The notes: generated from the sequence alone by a model not told the origin. Numbered from the stretch's first letter, positions 52,486-62,682 are shown. The stretch is DNA of 64,000 nucleotides from an uncultured Bacteroidia bacterium (GCA_902788095.1 CADAIT010000004.1:1-64000); one strand, 5' to 3'. A program made the numbers and translations.

Positions 52486-53774
52486 TTTACCATCTGTTCC
52501 AATACCTGGAGTCCATCGGTGCCGATTTCCCCGGCATCGGCCTCATGCACTACCTTTCATTCCGCGCCATGATGGCCGCCGTGACGGCCGTGCTGGTGTC
52601 CATGATTGCGGGCAAACGCATCATCCGCCGGCTGCAGCGCCTGCAGATTGGTGAAACCGTGCGCGACCTGGGCCTGGAAGGACAAATCCAGAAGAAAGGA
52701 ACCCCGACCATGGGCGGCATCATCATCATCGTGTCCATCCTGAGCGGCGTCCTGCTGTTCTGCGACCTCACCAACATTTACGTGATTCTCCTGCTGGTGA
52801 GCACATTATGGTGCGGCGCCCTGGGCTTCGCCGACGACTACATCAAGGTATTCAAGCACAACAAGGAAGGCATGTCCGAGCACGGCAAACTCATCGGCCA
52901 GGTGCTGCTGGGCCTCCTTATCGGCCTCACCGTCTGGATGAGTCCGAACATCGTGGTGCGCGAGAAAGTGGCCGTGGATACCAGCGTCGAACGCACGCTG
53001 GAAACCGAAACCACCGTAACCAACGGCCGCTATGTGCAGGAGGACGTGGTGAAAAGCACCAAGACCACCATCCCCTTCGTGAAGAACAATGAGTTTGACT
53101 ATCGCTGGCTTTCACCGGTAAAGGGTGTCTGGGGCTGGTACGCCAAATGGGCCATATACGTGCTTATGATTGTCCTGGTCATTACGGCCTGCTCCAACGG
53201 GACCAACCTCACCGACGGACTGGACGGCCTGGCGGCGGGGACCTCGGCCATTGTCGGGGTGGTGCTGGGCATCATGGCCTGGCTGGGAGGCAACCTTATC
53301 AACTCCAACTTCCTGAATATCATGTATATTCCGGGGTCCGGAGAGATTGCCATCTTCATGAGCGCCTTTGTGGGCGCGCTCATCGGCTTCCTCTGGTACA
53401 ACTCCTTCCCCGCGCAGGTATTCATGGGCGATACGGGCAGTCTCACCATCGGCGGCATCATCGGCGTGAGCGCCGTGCTCATGCGCAAGGAACTCCTGAT
53501 ACCCCTGCTCTGCGGGATATTCTTCACCGAGAGCCTGTCCGTGCTCCTGCAGCGCTTCTACTTCAAGTTTACCAAGAAGAAAAACGGCGTGGGCACACGT
53601 ATCTGGAGCATGACCCCGCTCCACCACCACTATCAGGACAAAAAAGCGCCGGACGGGCCGGTCATTTTCGCCAAACCCGTTCCGCCGCAGCACGAAGCGA
53701 AAATTACCGTCCGCTTTTGGATTGTAGGAATTATATTGGCTGTAGCCACATTGGCATTACTTAAAATCAGATAA
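52482..53774 (+). CDS. mraY: MraY phospho-N-acetylmuramoyl-pentapeptide transferase
   Basis: A 430-residue inner-membrane enzyme that makes lipid I. Ten membrane helices are expected; DDYIKVFKHNKEGM, TNLTDGLDGLAAGTS and the later HHH (PLHHHY) motifs carry catalytic residues. An extra loop rich in Thr/Val/Glu (about 155-210) extends it beyond the roughly 360 residues of other bacteria; such a loop is common in Bacteroidetes MraY. Confidence 0.96.
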   Translation: MIYHLFQYLESIGADFPGIGLMHYLSFRAMMAAVTAVLVSMIAGKRIIRRLQRLQIGETVRDLGLEGQIQKKGTPTMGGIIIIVSILSGVLLFCDLTNIYVILLLVSTLWCGALGFADDYIKVFKHNKEGMSEHGKLIGQVLLGLLIGLTVWMSPNIVVREKVAVDTSVERTLETETTVTNGRYVQEDVVKSTKTTIPFVKNNEFDYRWLSPVKGVWGWYAKWAIYVLMIVLVITACSNGTNLTDGLDGLAAGTSAIVGVVLGIMAWLGGNLINSNFLNIMYIPGSGEIAIFMSAFVGALIGFLWYNSFPAQVFMGDTGSLTIGGIIGVSAVLMRKELLIPLLCGIFFTESLSVLLQRFYFKFTKKKNGVGTRIWSMTPLHHHYQDKKAPDGPVIFAKPVPPQHEAKITVRFWIVGIILAVATLALLKIR

Positions 53775-53776
53775 CA

Positions 53777-55111
53777 ATGGCAAGAGTAGTTGTTTTGGGA
53801 GGTGCGGAGAGCGGTGTAGGAGCCGCTGTCCTGGCAAAAGTAAAAGGTTTCGATGTGTTCCTGAGCGACAAGGGGCAGATCAAGGAAGAATATGCCGCCC
53901 AGCTCCGGAAGTGGGAGATTCCCTTCGAGCAGGGGCAGCACACGGAGCAGCTCATCCTCAACGCCGACGAGGTGGTAAAGAGCCCCGGCATCCCGGGCAC
54001 GGTGCCCCTGGTGCAGAAAATCCGCGAAAAAGGCATCCGCGTGGTGTCCGAGATAGAATTTGCGAGCCGATACGACAGCGCAAAGAAGATTTGCGTCACC
54101 GGCTCCAACGGCAAAACCACCACGACCTCGCTCATCTACTACCTGCTGCAGAACGCCGGCCTCAACGTGGGCCTCGGCGGGAACATCGGCAAGAGCTACG
54201 CCTACCAGGTAGCGACCGAGCACTTTGACTATTACGTGCTGGAAATCAGCAGCTTCCAGCTGGACGACATTTACAGTTTCCGGCCCGACATCGCCATCAT
54301 CACCAACATTACGCCGGACCACCTGGACCGCTACGACCACAAAATGGAGAATTACGTGGCCGCCAAGTTCAAGATTGCCAAAAACCTCCGCAACGACGAC
54401 TGCTTCATTTTTGACTCCGACGACGAAATAACGATAGGACACTTGTCCAAGATTGTACTTCGATGCAAGATGCTCCCCTTCTCCCAGGAGAAGGAAGTGA
54501 CGCAGGGTGCCTTCTTGAAGAATGACAAGATGGTCCTCCGTTATGAGAAGGAAGAGACGGACATCTTCCTGCAGGAACTGGCCCTGAGCGGCAGGCACAA
54601 CATTTACAATTCCATGGCCGCTGCCCTGGCCGCCAAGGCCACCGGAATCGAGAACGAGGTCATCCGGAAATCGCTGGCCACTTTCCAGCCCATCGAACAC
54701 CGCCTGGAGCCGGTGCTGAGCATCAAGGACGTCCTGTACATCAACGACTCCAAAGCCACCAACGTGGACAGTGCATGGTATGCGCTGGAGTGCCAGAAAC
54801 GCCCGGTGGTATGGATTGTAGGCGGTACCGACAAAGGCAACGACTACAGCGTCCTGAACGCGCTGGTGAAGGAAAAGGTGAAAGCCATCGTGTGTCTGGG
54901 CGTGGACAACGGCAAGATTCACGCCGCCTTTGAAGGCATGGTCGGGACCATCATCGACACCCGCAGCGCCAAGGAGGCCGTCGAGAAGGCATCGGCCCTG
55001 GCCAAAGCCGGCGACGTGGTGCTCCTGAGCCCCTGCTGCGCCAGTTTTGACCTGTTCAAGAATTATGAAGACCGGGGCGAGCAGTTCAAGGCTGCCGTCC
55101 GCAACCTGTAA
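53777..55111 (+). CDS. murD: MurD UDP-N-acetylmuramoylalanine-D-glutamate ligase
   Basis: A 444-residue Mur ligase. The N-terminal substrate domain starts VVLGGAESGVGAAVLA, the ATP loop is VTGSNGKTTTT and the IEHRLEPV and NDSKATN blocks are intact. It adds D-Glu to the stem peptide. Two bases separate it from mraY. Confidence 0.96.
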   Translation: MARVVVLGGAESGVGAAVLAKVKGFDVFLSDKGQIKEEYAAQLRKWEIPFEQGQHTEQLILNADEVVKSPGIPGTVPLVQKIREKGIRVVSEIEFASRYDSAKKICVTGSNGKTTTTSLIYYLLQNAGLNVGLGGNIGKSYAYQVATEHFDYYVLEISSFQLDDIYSFRPDIAIITNITPDHLDRYDHKMENYVAAKFKIAKNLRNDDCFIFDSDDEITIGHLSKIVLRCKMLPFSQEKEVTQGAFLKNDKMVLRYEKEETDIFLQELALSGRHNIYNSMAAALAAKATGIENEVIRKSLATFQPIEHRLEPVLSIKDVLYINDSKATNVDSAWYALECQKRPVVWIVGGTDKGNDYSVLNALVKEKVKAIVCLGVDNGKIHAAFEGMVGTIIDTRSAKEAVEKASALAKAGDVVLLSPCCASFDLFKNYEDRGEQFKAAVRNL

Positions 55112-55117
55112 TTTTTT

Positions 55118-56494
55118 ATGGCAAGCGAAGAAGAAAAGACCAACGACAGTTTCCTGGGCCACCTGACCAGCTTCATGGACCGGTTCAGCGGAGACAAGGT
55201 AATCCTCCTGATTGCCCTGTTCCTTATGCTCATCTCCGTGATTTCGGTATTTTCCAGCACCCCCCGTCTCGCAAACGACACGGGGAGCGACCGCGTAAGC
55301 ATCATGGTGGACCAGCTGAAAATCGTAGCCGTCGGGTTTATTCTCATCTTCAGCCTGTACTACTTCGGCCGGGTGGGCTGGTACAAGAAACTGTCCATGT
55401 TCGGTTTCGGCATCAGTTTCGGCATCCTGGTCATTCTGGTGCTCAACTTGAACCTGGGCCTTGTCCGCGCCGGAGAAATCAACGGAGCGCGCCGTATCCT
55501 CATTATCGCCGGAAAACAGGTTCACGTCTATGAATTCGTGAAGCTGTTCATGATTATGTACCTGGGCTGGGCCCTGGACACGTTCAAGAACGGAGAATTC
55601 AAATGGGCGAACATCCTGTCCGGGAAATTTGAAAAACTGGCCTTCCTGGAAAAGCCTCTGTGGCAGAAGGTTACCTATATCTATGCACCCGTGCTCATGA
55701 CCACGCTCATGGTGATGATGGGGTCCAACTCCAGCGCCCTCTTCATCGGCATCATCATGGTGCTGATGATTCTGGTGGGCGGCATTGACGCCCGTGACAT
55801 CGGCTATGTGGTGGCCGTGGGCCTGGTGGGAATCGCCCTCATGTTCGGGGCGTACAAGGCCGGCATCCTGAAAGAAAGCCGTATCGGCACGGCCATCGGC
55901 CGAATCACCCAGGACGACGACGCCACCATGAAGCAACTGCTGGGGGCCAAGCGCGAATCGCTGGAATGGCGGACGGCCCGCGGAAAGCTGGACCAGCCCG
56001 TAGGCGCCCTGCTGGCCATCAAGGAAGGCGGGCTCATGGGAAAGGGCATCGGCAACAGTACCCAGAAGTACCAGGTGCCGGTCATCTTCGGCGACTATAT
56101 GTTCAGTTTCATCGTGGAAGAGACGGGCCTCTGGGGCGCAACCATCCTGATTATCCTGTACTTCAGCCTGCTGGCCCGCGGAACCATGGTGGCCAAGGAA
56201 TGCGACCGCTACTACGACAAAGTCATTATCACCGGCCTCATCATCCTGGTGACGGGACAGGCCTTCATGCACATGGCGGTGAATGTTCACCTGCCGCTGG
56301 TTCCCCAGACCGGCCAGACCCTGCCGCTGGTGAGCCACGGAACCAATGCGTTCCTGGTGTTTGCCGTCGTCTTCGGCATCCTCCTGTCCATCTCCAAGGA
56401 CGCCCGGGAGAACATGGCCCGCCGGGAAGCCGAAGCGGCACCGCTGATTGAACATCACAACAACTGGACACAAGACTCAACCATCCAAGAATAA
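55118..56494 (+). CDS. ftsW: FtsW septal peptidoglycan polymerase
   Basis: A 458-residue SEDS family glycosyltransferase with about ten membrane helices. The late GGLMGKGIGNSTQKYQVP block and the closing QTGQTLPLVSHGTNAFLV block are family signatures. It polymerises lipid II with FtsI. It ends in a polar tail and overlaps murG by one base. Confidence 0.95.
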   Translation: MASEEEKTNDSFLGHLTSFMDRFSGDKVILLIALFLMLISVISVFSSTPRLANDTGSDRVSIMVDQLKIVAVGFILIFSLYYFGRVGWYKKLSMFGFGISFGILVILVLNLNLGLVRAGEINGARRILIIAGKQVHVYEFVKLFMIMYLGWALDTFKNGEFKWANILSGKFEKLAFLEKPLWQKVTYIYAPVLMTTLMVMMGSNSSALFIGIIMVLMILVGGIDARDIGYVVAVGLVGIALMFGAYKAGILKESRIGTAIGRITQDDDATMKQLLGAKRESLEWRTARGKLDQPVGALLAIKEGGLMGKGIGNSTQKYQVPVIFGDYMFSFIVEETGLWGATILIILYFSLLARGTMVAKECDRYYDKVIITGLIILVTGQAFMHMAVNVHLPLVPQTGQTLPLVSHGTNAFLVFAVVFGILLSISKDARENMARREAEAAPLIEHHNNWTQDSTIQE

Positions 56495-57630
56495 TGCAGT
56501 ACAAACCCATCAGAGTCATCATAAGCGGAGGAGGCACGGGAGGTCACATCTTCCCGGCCGTATCCATTGCCAACAAGCTGAAAGAGCTGAATCCGGATAC
56601 GGAGATTCTCTTCGTCGGTGCCGAGGGGAAAATGGAAATGGAGAAGGTTCCGGCCGAAGGGTACCGCATCGTAGGCCTGCCGATGGTGGGCATGCAGCGG
56701 CAGCTGTCCATGAAGAACCTCATGAACAATCTCACCGTTCCCTTCCGCGTGCTGGACAGCGTCCGCCGCGCCAGGCGCATCATCAAGGAATTCCAGCCGG
56801 ACGTCGCCGTCGGCGTAGGCGGTTTTGCGAGTGCGCCGCTGCTCTGGGCCGCCACCGGCATGCACATCCCGGCCGTGATTCAGGAGCAGAACGGTTTTGC
56901 CGGGCTCACCAACAAAATGCTGGGAGGCCGTGCGCAGTCCATCTGCGTGGCATACGAAGGGATGGAAAAGTTCTTCCCGAAGGAGAAACTGGTCATGTCG
57001 GGCAACCCCATCCGCGCGGCCGTGTCAAAACCCGCGACGCCCGGCATGAAGGCCGAAGCCATGGCATTTTACCACCTGAACCCGCTTAAAAAGCATCTCT
57101 TTGTCGTAGGAGGCTCGCTGGGAAGCGGCACCCTGAACCGCTCCGTGAAGCATTGGATTCAGGAGGGCTGCCCGGGCGGAGAGGATGTGGAAATCATCTG
57201 GCAGTGCGGCAAGTACTATAAGAAGGACACGGACGCTTTCATGGCTGCGCATCCGGACGTAAAAGGCATTACCGCCTACGATTTCATCGCCCGGATGGAC
57301 CTGGCCTATGCCGCCGCCGACGTGGTCATTTCCCGCAGCGGCGCCAGCACCGTGAGCGAACTCTGCGCCATGGGCAAGGCGACGGTGTTCGTTCCTTCCC
57401 CCAACGTGGCCGAAGACCATCAGACGCACAATGCCATGGCGCTGGTCAGAAAGGACGCCGCCCTGCTGGTGAAAGACAGCGAAGCCCCGGAAAACCTGCT
57501 TCCCGCCGCACTCTCCCTCCTTCAGTCTCCGGAAAGGATACGGCAACTGGAGCAGAATGCCCTTGCCATGGCGCTGACCGACGCATCGCAAATCATCTGC
57601 GATGAAATATACAAGGTGATAAAAAAATAA
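56494..57630 (+). CDS. murG: MurG lipid II synthase
   Basis: A 378-residue GT28 enzyme that adds GlcNAc to lipid I. The glycine loop SGGGTGGHIFPA is at 10-21, and the SRSGASTVSEL and PSPNVAEDHQTHNA blocks of the donor site are in the C-terminal half. A 19-base gap precedes murC. Confidence 0.96.
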   Translation: MQYKPIRVIISGGGTGGHIFPAVSIANKLKELNPDTEILFVGAEGKMEMEKVPAEGYRIVGLPMVGMQRQLSMKNLMNNLTVPFRVLDSVRRARRIIKEFQPDVAVGVGGFASAPLLWAATGMHIPAVIQEQNGFAGLTNKMLGGRAQSICVAYEGMEKFFPKEKLVMSGNPIRAAVSKPATPGMKAEAMAFYHLNPLKKHLFVVGGSLGSGTLNRSVKHWIQEGCPGGEDVEIIWQCGKYYKKDTDAFMAAHPDVKGITAYDFIARMDLAYAAADVVISRSGASTVSELCAMGKATVFVPSPNVAEDHQTHNAMALVRKDAALLVKDSEAPENLLPAALSLLQSPERIRQLEQNALAMALTDASQIICDEIYKVIKK

Positions 57631-57649
57631 TTCGGAGCAAAGTTTAATA

Positions 57650-58999
57650 ATGAAGAACGTATATCTCATAGGCATAGGCGGCATAGGCATGAGCGCACTG
57701 GCCCGCTACTACAAGTTCAAAGGCTACAATGTGGCCGGTTACGACCGCACGCCCTCAGACCTTACCTTTGCCCTGGAGGCCGAAGGAATAGACATTCACT
57801 ACCAGGACCTGCCTGAAATGCTTCCGGAAGACAAGAACGAGACGCTGGTAGTTTACACGCCCGCCGTTCCCGCCGACCTGGGTGAACTGGTGAAAGCACA
57901 GGAAGAGGGATACGTCACGCTCAAACGCTCCCGCACCCTGGGCGAGATAGCCAAGGGACAGCGCTGCCTGGCCGTTGCCGGCACCCACGGTAAGACCACC
58001 ACGTCCACCCTCATCGCCCATATCCTCACCCACAGCGGCGAAGGATGCAACGCCTTCCTGGGCGGGATTTCCCGCAACTACGGCACCAATCTCCTCATGT
58101 CGGAAACGCCCACCATCGTGGCCGAAGCCGACGAATTCGACCGCTCCTTCCTGCAGTTGTTCCCGGAAATCGCCGTAATCACGGCCATCGACGCCGACCA
58201 TTTGGACATTTACGGGGACCTGGCGCATGTGACGGAGGCCTTCAAGTGCTTCGCCTCACAGGTGAGCGGCATCCTGATCGCCAAGAAAGGCATTCCCGTA
58301 GGACCGGCAGACACCCGGGCCAAAGTCTATACGTATCATTATACAGACACGACGGCCGACTTTTATCCCGTCCATCCCCACGCGGACGAATGCGGCTGCT
58401 TCCACTATGACCTGCACACGCCCACCGGTGTCATCGAAGGCTTCCGGGTGGGGACGCCCGGCTGGGTGAACTGCGAAAACAGCGTGGCCGCGGCGGCCGT
58501 GGCCTTGTGCTATGGCATCGAGCCCGAAGCAGTGAAGGCCGCCATCGCCTGCTTCGAAGGGGTGAAACGCCGCCTGGAGGTGCATCTGAACAGCCCCGGA
58601 CTGGCCTACGTGGACGATTACGCCCACCACCCGGCGGAACTCTCCAGCGCCATCACCTCGCTGAGGGACATCTTCCCGGGACGCAAGATAACGGCCATTT
58701 TCCAGCCGCACCTGTACACCCGTACACGGGACTTCGCGGCCGACTTTGCCGCCTCCCTCTCACTGGTGGACAAACTGATTCTACTGGACATCTATCCGGC
58801 CCGCGAGGAACCCATCCCGGGCGTCACGTCCGAGATTATCTTCAAGGATGTGACCGCGCCGGAGAAAGTCCTCATCAAGAAGGAACAGCTCATGGACTAC
58901 CTCTCCGAAGAGCCGGTGGACGTACTGGTGAGCTTCGGAGCCGGAAATATCGACCGTTTTATTGAACCCATCACCGAACTCCTGAAAAAACGCCTATGA
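57650..58999 (+). CDS. murC: MurC UDP-N-acetylmuramate-L-alanine ligase
   Basis: A 449-residue ligase that starts the stem peptide. The N-terminal GIGGIGMSALA loop (7-17), the ATP loop AGTHGKTTT and the DDYAHHPAE block are intact. It overlaps ftsQ by ATGA. Confidence 0.96.
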   Translation: MKNVYLIGIGGIGMSALARYYKFKGYNVAGYDRTPSDLTFALEAEGIDIHYQDLPEMLPEDKNETLVVYTPAVPADLGELVKAQEEGYVTLKRSRTLGEIAKGQRCLAVAGTHGKTTTSTLIAHILTHSGEGCNAFLGGISRNYGTNLLMSETPTIVAEADEFDRSFLQLFPEIAVITAIDADHLDIYGDLAHVTEAFKCFASQVSGILIAKKGIPVGPADTRAKVYTYHYTDTTADFYPVHPHADECGCFHYDLHTPTGVIEGFRVGTPGWVNCENSVAAAAVALCYGIEPEAVKAAIACFEGVKRRLEVHLNSPGLAYVDDYAHHPAELSSAITSLRDIFPGRKITAIFQPHLYTRTRDFAADFAASLSLVDKLILLDIYPAREEPIPGVTSEIIFKDVTAPEKVLIKKEQLMDYLSEEPVDVLVSFGAGNIDRFIEPITELLKKRL

Positions 59000-59784
59000 A
59001 ACCCATTGCCCGGCGCGGCTTAGGACTGCTGCTCATCATAACCTGCTTTCTGGTCTGGATGCTGTCTTCCAGCATGTCCAGAAGGGAGCTTCGCAGCCGC
59101 ACCTGCCAGGGCAAAGGAACCTTGCAGGTCTATGTCGTGGACAGCCTGGAGCGGCGTTTCGTAGCGCGTGAAGACATTGAAGCGTGGCTGGACGCCGAAT
59201 ACAGGGCTTATGCCGGCCTTCCGCTGGACAGCGTAAACCTGGACCGCATCGAATCCATCATCCGCTCTCACAGCGCCGTACGGGATTGCGAGGCCTGGCT
59301 GACCGACGACGGTATCCTGCACGTATCCCTGAGCCAGCGTCAGCCCGTGGTGCGCTTCCAGGACGGGACGAACGGCTACTATTCCGACTCGGAAGGCTTC
59401 CTCTTCCCGCTGCAGGCGCGGGGAAGCGTCCGGGTGCCGGTGGTGGACGGACACCTGCCCTTCCATGTCCCCAGGGGCTACAAAGGGGCGCTCACCAAGC
59501 CCGAAGAAGCCGCCTGGCTCCGACAAATCCTGGGAATGGTGAACACCGTTCACGGTACGGTATGGGAAGACAATATCAGCCAGATTACCGTGAACAAAGA
59601 CGGGGACCTTGTGTTTATTCCGAGGGAAGGAAAGGAGCGTTTCCTGTTTGGCGCACCCACCCGCGTGAAGGAGAAACTGGAACTTATGGCCGCCTATTAC
59701 GAGAGCGTGGCGCCCACCAAGGAACCGGGCTGGTATTCGCTGGTGGATGTCCGTCACAAGAAGCAATTGGTTTGCCGAAAATAA
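58996..59784 (+). CDS. ftsQ: FtsQ-like cell division protein
   Basis: A 262-residue bitopic protein with a membrane helix at about 10-24 and a POTRA-like region (LQVYVVDSLERRFVAREDIEAWL and so on). Place between murC and ftsA is that of ftsQ. It lacks strong sequence signatures, so the call rests mainly on layout and position. Confidence 0.88.
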   Translation: MKPIARRGLGLLLIITCFLVWMLSSSMSRRELRSRTCQGKGTLQVYVVDSLERRFVAREDIEAWLDAEYRAYAGLPLDSVNLDRIESIIRSHSAVRDCEAWLTDDGILHVSLSQRQPVVRFQDGTNGYYSDSEGFLFPLQARGSVRVPVVDGHLPFHVPRGYKGALTKPEEAAWLRQILGMVNTVHGTVWEDNISQITVNKDGDLVFIPREGKERFLFGAPTRVKEKLELMAAYYESVAPTKEPGWYSLVDVRHKKQLVCRK

Positions 59785-59796
59785 AACATACGCTAT

Positions 59797-61248
59797 ATGG
59801 AAGAAAAATACATTGCCTCGATTGACCTGGGGACTTCGAAGTTCGGGCTCTGCGTAGCGCGCGTAAACGGAGAAGACATCCAGATTGTCTATTACAAAGA
59901 GACCCCTTCGGAGGGCATCCGGACCAGCCTTATCGCCAATCCGATGAAAGCGGCGGCCCGTTTGAAGGAAGCCGTCCGCGAGGCGGAAAAAGAACTCATG
60001 ATTCAGATTCTGCAGGTGGTGGTGGGCATGCCCCGCAGCGAGGTGGCCCAGGTAACGGCATCGGCCCGTATCGAACGCACCAACGCCGACGACTATATCT
60101 CGTCGGAAGAAGTGGAAAACCTCAAGTCCATCGCCCTCGAGACCTATCCCCTCTCCAATCCGGAGCGTCAGATCATGTACGGCGCCGTGGCGCAGTCCTT
60201 CTCCATCGACGACGAAATCCAACTGGTGGAAAGTGAAGTGGTGGGCACGCTGAGTTCCTCCCTGGAGGGCAATTTCAAGGTGTTTGTGGGCAACCGCAGC
60301 GCCACCACCGCCCTGGACAAAATTTTCAACCAACTGGACATTGCCATCGCCAAGAAGTACTTCCTGCCCGAAGTCGTGGCCCGCGCCGTCCTCACCGATG
60401 ACGAAATGGCCGGCGGAGTGGCCCTGGTGGACATCGGGGCCGGTGTAACTTCCGTATCCATCTATCACGGCGGCATCATGCGTTATTACGCCTCCATCCC
60501 GTTTGCCGGGAAGGTGATTACCAACGACATCCGTACGGAATGTTCCGTTTCCGAGGATCTGGCCGAGAAGATTAAGAAACGCTTCGGCGCCTGCCTGCCC
60601 GGAAAGCTGGCCAACCTGAGCGAGAAAGTGCTGCAAATCCGGCTGGAGCCGCCGTTCAAAGAGGTGCCGGTGCGCTATATTTCCGAGATTATCGACTGCC
60701 GTTGCCGCGAAATTGTGGACGCCGTGCTCTACTACATCCAGGAAAGCGGTCTGCAGAATTCGCTGCGCAGCGGTCTGGTCATCACCGGCGGCGGAGCGGA
60801 GCTGGCCAACTTCCTTCCGCTTATCAAGGATATGTCCGGCTATGAGGTCCGCAAGGGCTATCCCCGCTATATGTTCTCCGCATCGGTGGGCAGCGGCGTG
60901 TACTCCACATCGGCCACCTCGGCCATCGGCATGGTGCTGGCCGCCAAAGAAGACCACCTGCCGGATTGCGTGACCAAACCCGAAAAGCCCGTCGAACCTG
61001 CCGAGGAAGAAATGGTGGAAGTGGAAGTGACCGACGAAACGCCTACCGTACCCGACGACATGCTCTTCGCACCGGATGACTTCGGCGCGCCCGTGGAGCC
61101 CGCGGTGAAGGAGAAACCCAAACCGGAGCCCAAGGTGAAGAAGGTGAAAGTGGCCAAGAAGGAAGGAACCGGGTTCCTGTCCATCTTCTGGAGCAAGGTG
61201 GAGAAAACAGCCCTGAAAGTGTATGACGAAGCCAACAAGGAGGAATAA
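59797..61248 (+). CDS. ftsA: FtsA cell division actin homologue
   Basis: A 483-residue actin-like ATPase that tethers FtsZ to the membrane. The ASIDLGTSKFGLCVA phosphate loop is near 7-21 and the VDIGAGVTSVSIY block is the second phosphate loop. An acidic then Lys/Pro-rich linker (about 395-450) leads to the amphipathic helix GFLSIFWSKVEKTALKVY at the end. It is three bases before ftsZ. Confidence 0.95.
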   Translation: MEEKYIASIDLGTSKFGLCVARVNGEDIQIVYYKETPSEGIRTSLIANPMKAAARLKEAVREAEKELMIQILQVVVGMPRSEVAQVTASARIERTNADDYISSEEVENLKSIALETYPLSNPERQIMYGAVAQSFSIDDEIQLVESEVVGTLSSSLEGNFKVFVGNRSATTALDKIFNQLDIAIAKKYFLPEVVARAVLTDDEMAGGVALVDIGAGVTSVSIYHGGIMRYYASIPFAGKVITNDIRTECSVSEDLAEKIKKRFGACLPGKLANLSEKVLQIRLEPPFKEVPVRYISEIIDCRCREIVDAVLYYIQESGLQNSLRSGLVITGGGAELANFLPLIKDMSGYEVRKGYPRYMFSASVGSGVYSTSATSAIGMVLAAKEDHLPDCVTKPEKPVEPAEEEMVEVEVTDETPTVPDDMLFAPDDFGAPVEPAVKEKPKPEPKVKKVKVAKKEGTGFLSIFWSKVEKTALKVYDEANKEE

Positions 61249-61251
61249 GCC

Positions 61252-62493
61252 ATGATGTACGATTTAGACAGCAATATCGTCCCCAACGACTGGAACAGCG
61301 AAAATGCCATCATCAAAGTGGTGGGCGTGGGCGGAGGCGGCTGCAATGCCGTAAATTACATGTACCGCCAGAACATCCAGGGATGCAGTTTCATTGTGTG
61401 CAACACCGACGCGCAGGCCCTGCAGACCAGCGAGGTGCCGGTAAAGATTCAACTGGGGCAGAACGGCCTGGGAGCCGGAACCGACCCGACCGCCGGCCGC
61501 AACGCCGCCCTGGAAGCCCAGGACGAGATTGCCCGCAAAGTACTGGACTGCGGTACGCAGATGCTCTTTATCACGGCCGGCATGGGCGGCGGCACCGGGA
61601 CAGGCGCCTCCCCCGTCATCGCCAAGATGGCCAAGGACCGCGGCATCCTCACCGTGGCTGTCGTAACCATTCCTTTCAAGAACGAAGGAAACGAATCCCA
61701 GTCCAAAGCCGTTGACGGCATCCACGAACTGGAAAAGAACGTGGACGCCCTCCTGATCATCAACAACGAGAAACTGTACCAGTTCTTCGGCGACACCCTC
61801 ATCCAGGAAGCCTTCCCAAAGGCCGACGAGGTGCTGGCCACGGCCGTGCGCGGCATCATCGAAGTCATCAGCCGCCACGGATACATCAACGTGGACTTCC
61901 AGGACGTCTGTAAGATGATGCGCAACAGCGGCATGGCCCTGATGGGCAGCGGCGAAGGAACGGGGCCCAACCGCCTTCAGGACGCCGTGAGAGGCGCCTT
62001 CGAGAGCCCGCTCCTGAACGACTTCGATCTCAAAACCGCCAAGAACGTGCTCATCAACATCACCACGGGCAACAACGAACAGGGCGCCAAGATGAGCGAC
62101 CTGGAGAAGATTGACGACATGATTACCGAATATACCGGCGATGCCAACCATTTCAAGAAGGGCATCATCTGGGAGGACGATCCCGAATTCGGTGACCGCG
62201 TCCGCATCACGGCCATCGTCACCGGCTTCCAGATGGACCTGGGCGGCCTGGGCCTCAACAAGGACCTGGGAAACCTGGTCATCATTGACGAGGCCTTCGA
62301 ATGGGAGACGTCGGGCCACGGAGAGGAAGTCTCGCTGCCCAGCGGCACCGACACCATCAAAATCGGTTACAACAACTCCGACAACGCCAAATACTACAAC
62401 TTTGCCTCGGAAAAGAAGCCGGTGCTCTGCATCGCCCCGGGCGAGAAGAAGGCCGATCTGGAGAACATCCCCGCCATCCGCCGCAAACACTAG
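61252..62493 (+). CDS. ftsZ: FtsZ cell division tubulin homologue
   Basis: A 413-residue GTPase that forms the division ring. The tubulin signature GGGTGTG is at 112-118, the N-terminal VGVGGGGCNAVN loop near 24-35 and the T7 loop is VNVDFQDVCK-like (NVDFQDV). A short linker leads to the C-terminal peptide ENIPAIRRKH, which should bind FtsA. It is the last gene of the cluster. Confidence 0.97.
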   Translation: MMYDLDSNIVPNDWNSENAIIKVVGVGGGGCNAVNYMYRQNIQGCSFIVCNTDAQALQTSEVPVKIQLGQNGLGAGTDPTAGRNAALEAQDEIARKVLDCGTQMLFITAGMGGGTGTGASPVIAKMAKDRGILTVAVVTIPFKNEGNESQSKAVDGIHELEKNVDALLIINNEKLYQFFGDTLIQEAFPKADEVLATAVRGIIEVISRHGYINVDFQDVCKMMRNSGMALMGSGEGTGPNRLQDAVRGAFESPLLNDFDLKTAKNVLINITTGNNEQGAKMSDLEKIDDMITEYTGDANHFKKGIIWEDDPEFGDRVRITAIVTGFQMDLGGLGLNKDLGNLVIIDEAFEWETSGHGEEVSLPSGTDTIKIGYNNSDNAKYYNFASEKKPVLCIAPGEKKADLENIPAIRRKH

Positions 62494-62608
62494 ACGGGCG
62501 CCGGGAGGAGCAGCATTCACCGTTCCGTCTGCATCCGTCCTTCCGGCTACCGCAAGAAGGCATACCCTCCCGCACGATTTAGGCCGATTTTGAGCGCCAG
62601 ATGAAGCG

Positions 62609-62662
62609 ATAGCATAAGCCCCCGCACAAAAGACGTCGTTCTTGTGCGGGAGCTTGTGCTAT
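62609..62662. other. long hairpin after ftsZ without a T-tract
   Basis: An inner 9-bp stem CCCGCACAA/TTGTGCGGG (62621-62629, 62642-62650) is extended by an outer stem of about 11 bp (62609-62619 with 62652-62662, one G-T pair). It sits between convergent ftsZ and the orphan gene. Neither side has a T-run. The rest of 62494-62682 shows nothing I can name. Confidence 0.7.
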
Positions 62663-62682
62663 GAATTACGATTGAAGTAAAC

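Noticed and set aside
52927..53115. Extra loop in MraY as an insertion of foreign sequence
   Set aside because: A longer hydrophilic loop at this place is common in Bacteroidetes MraY, and the codon use does not differ from the gene.
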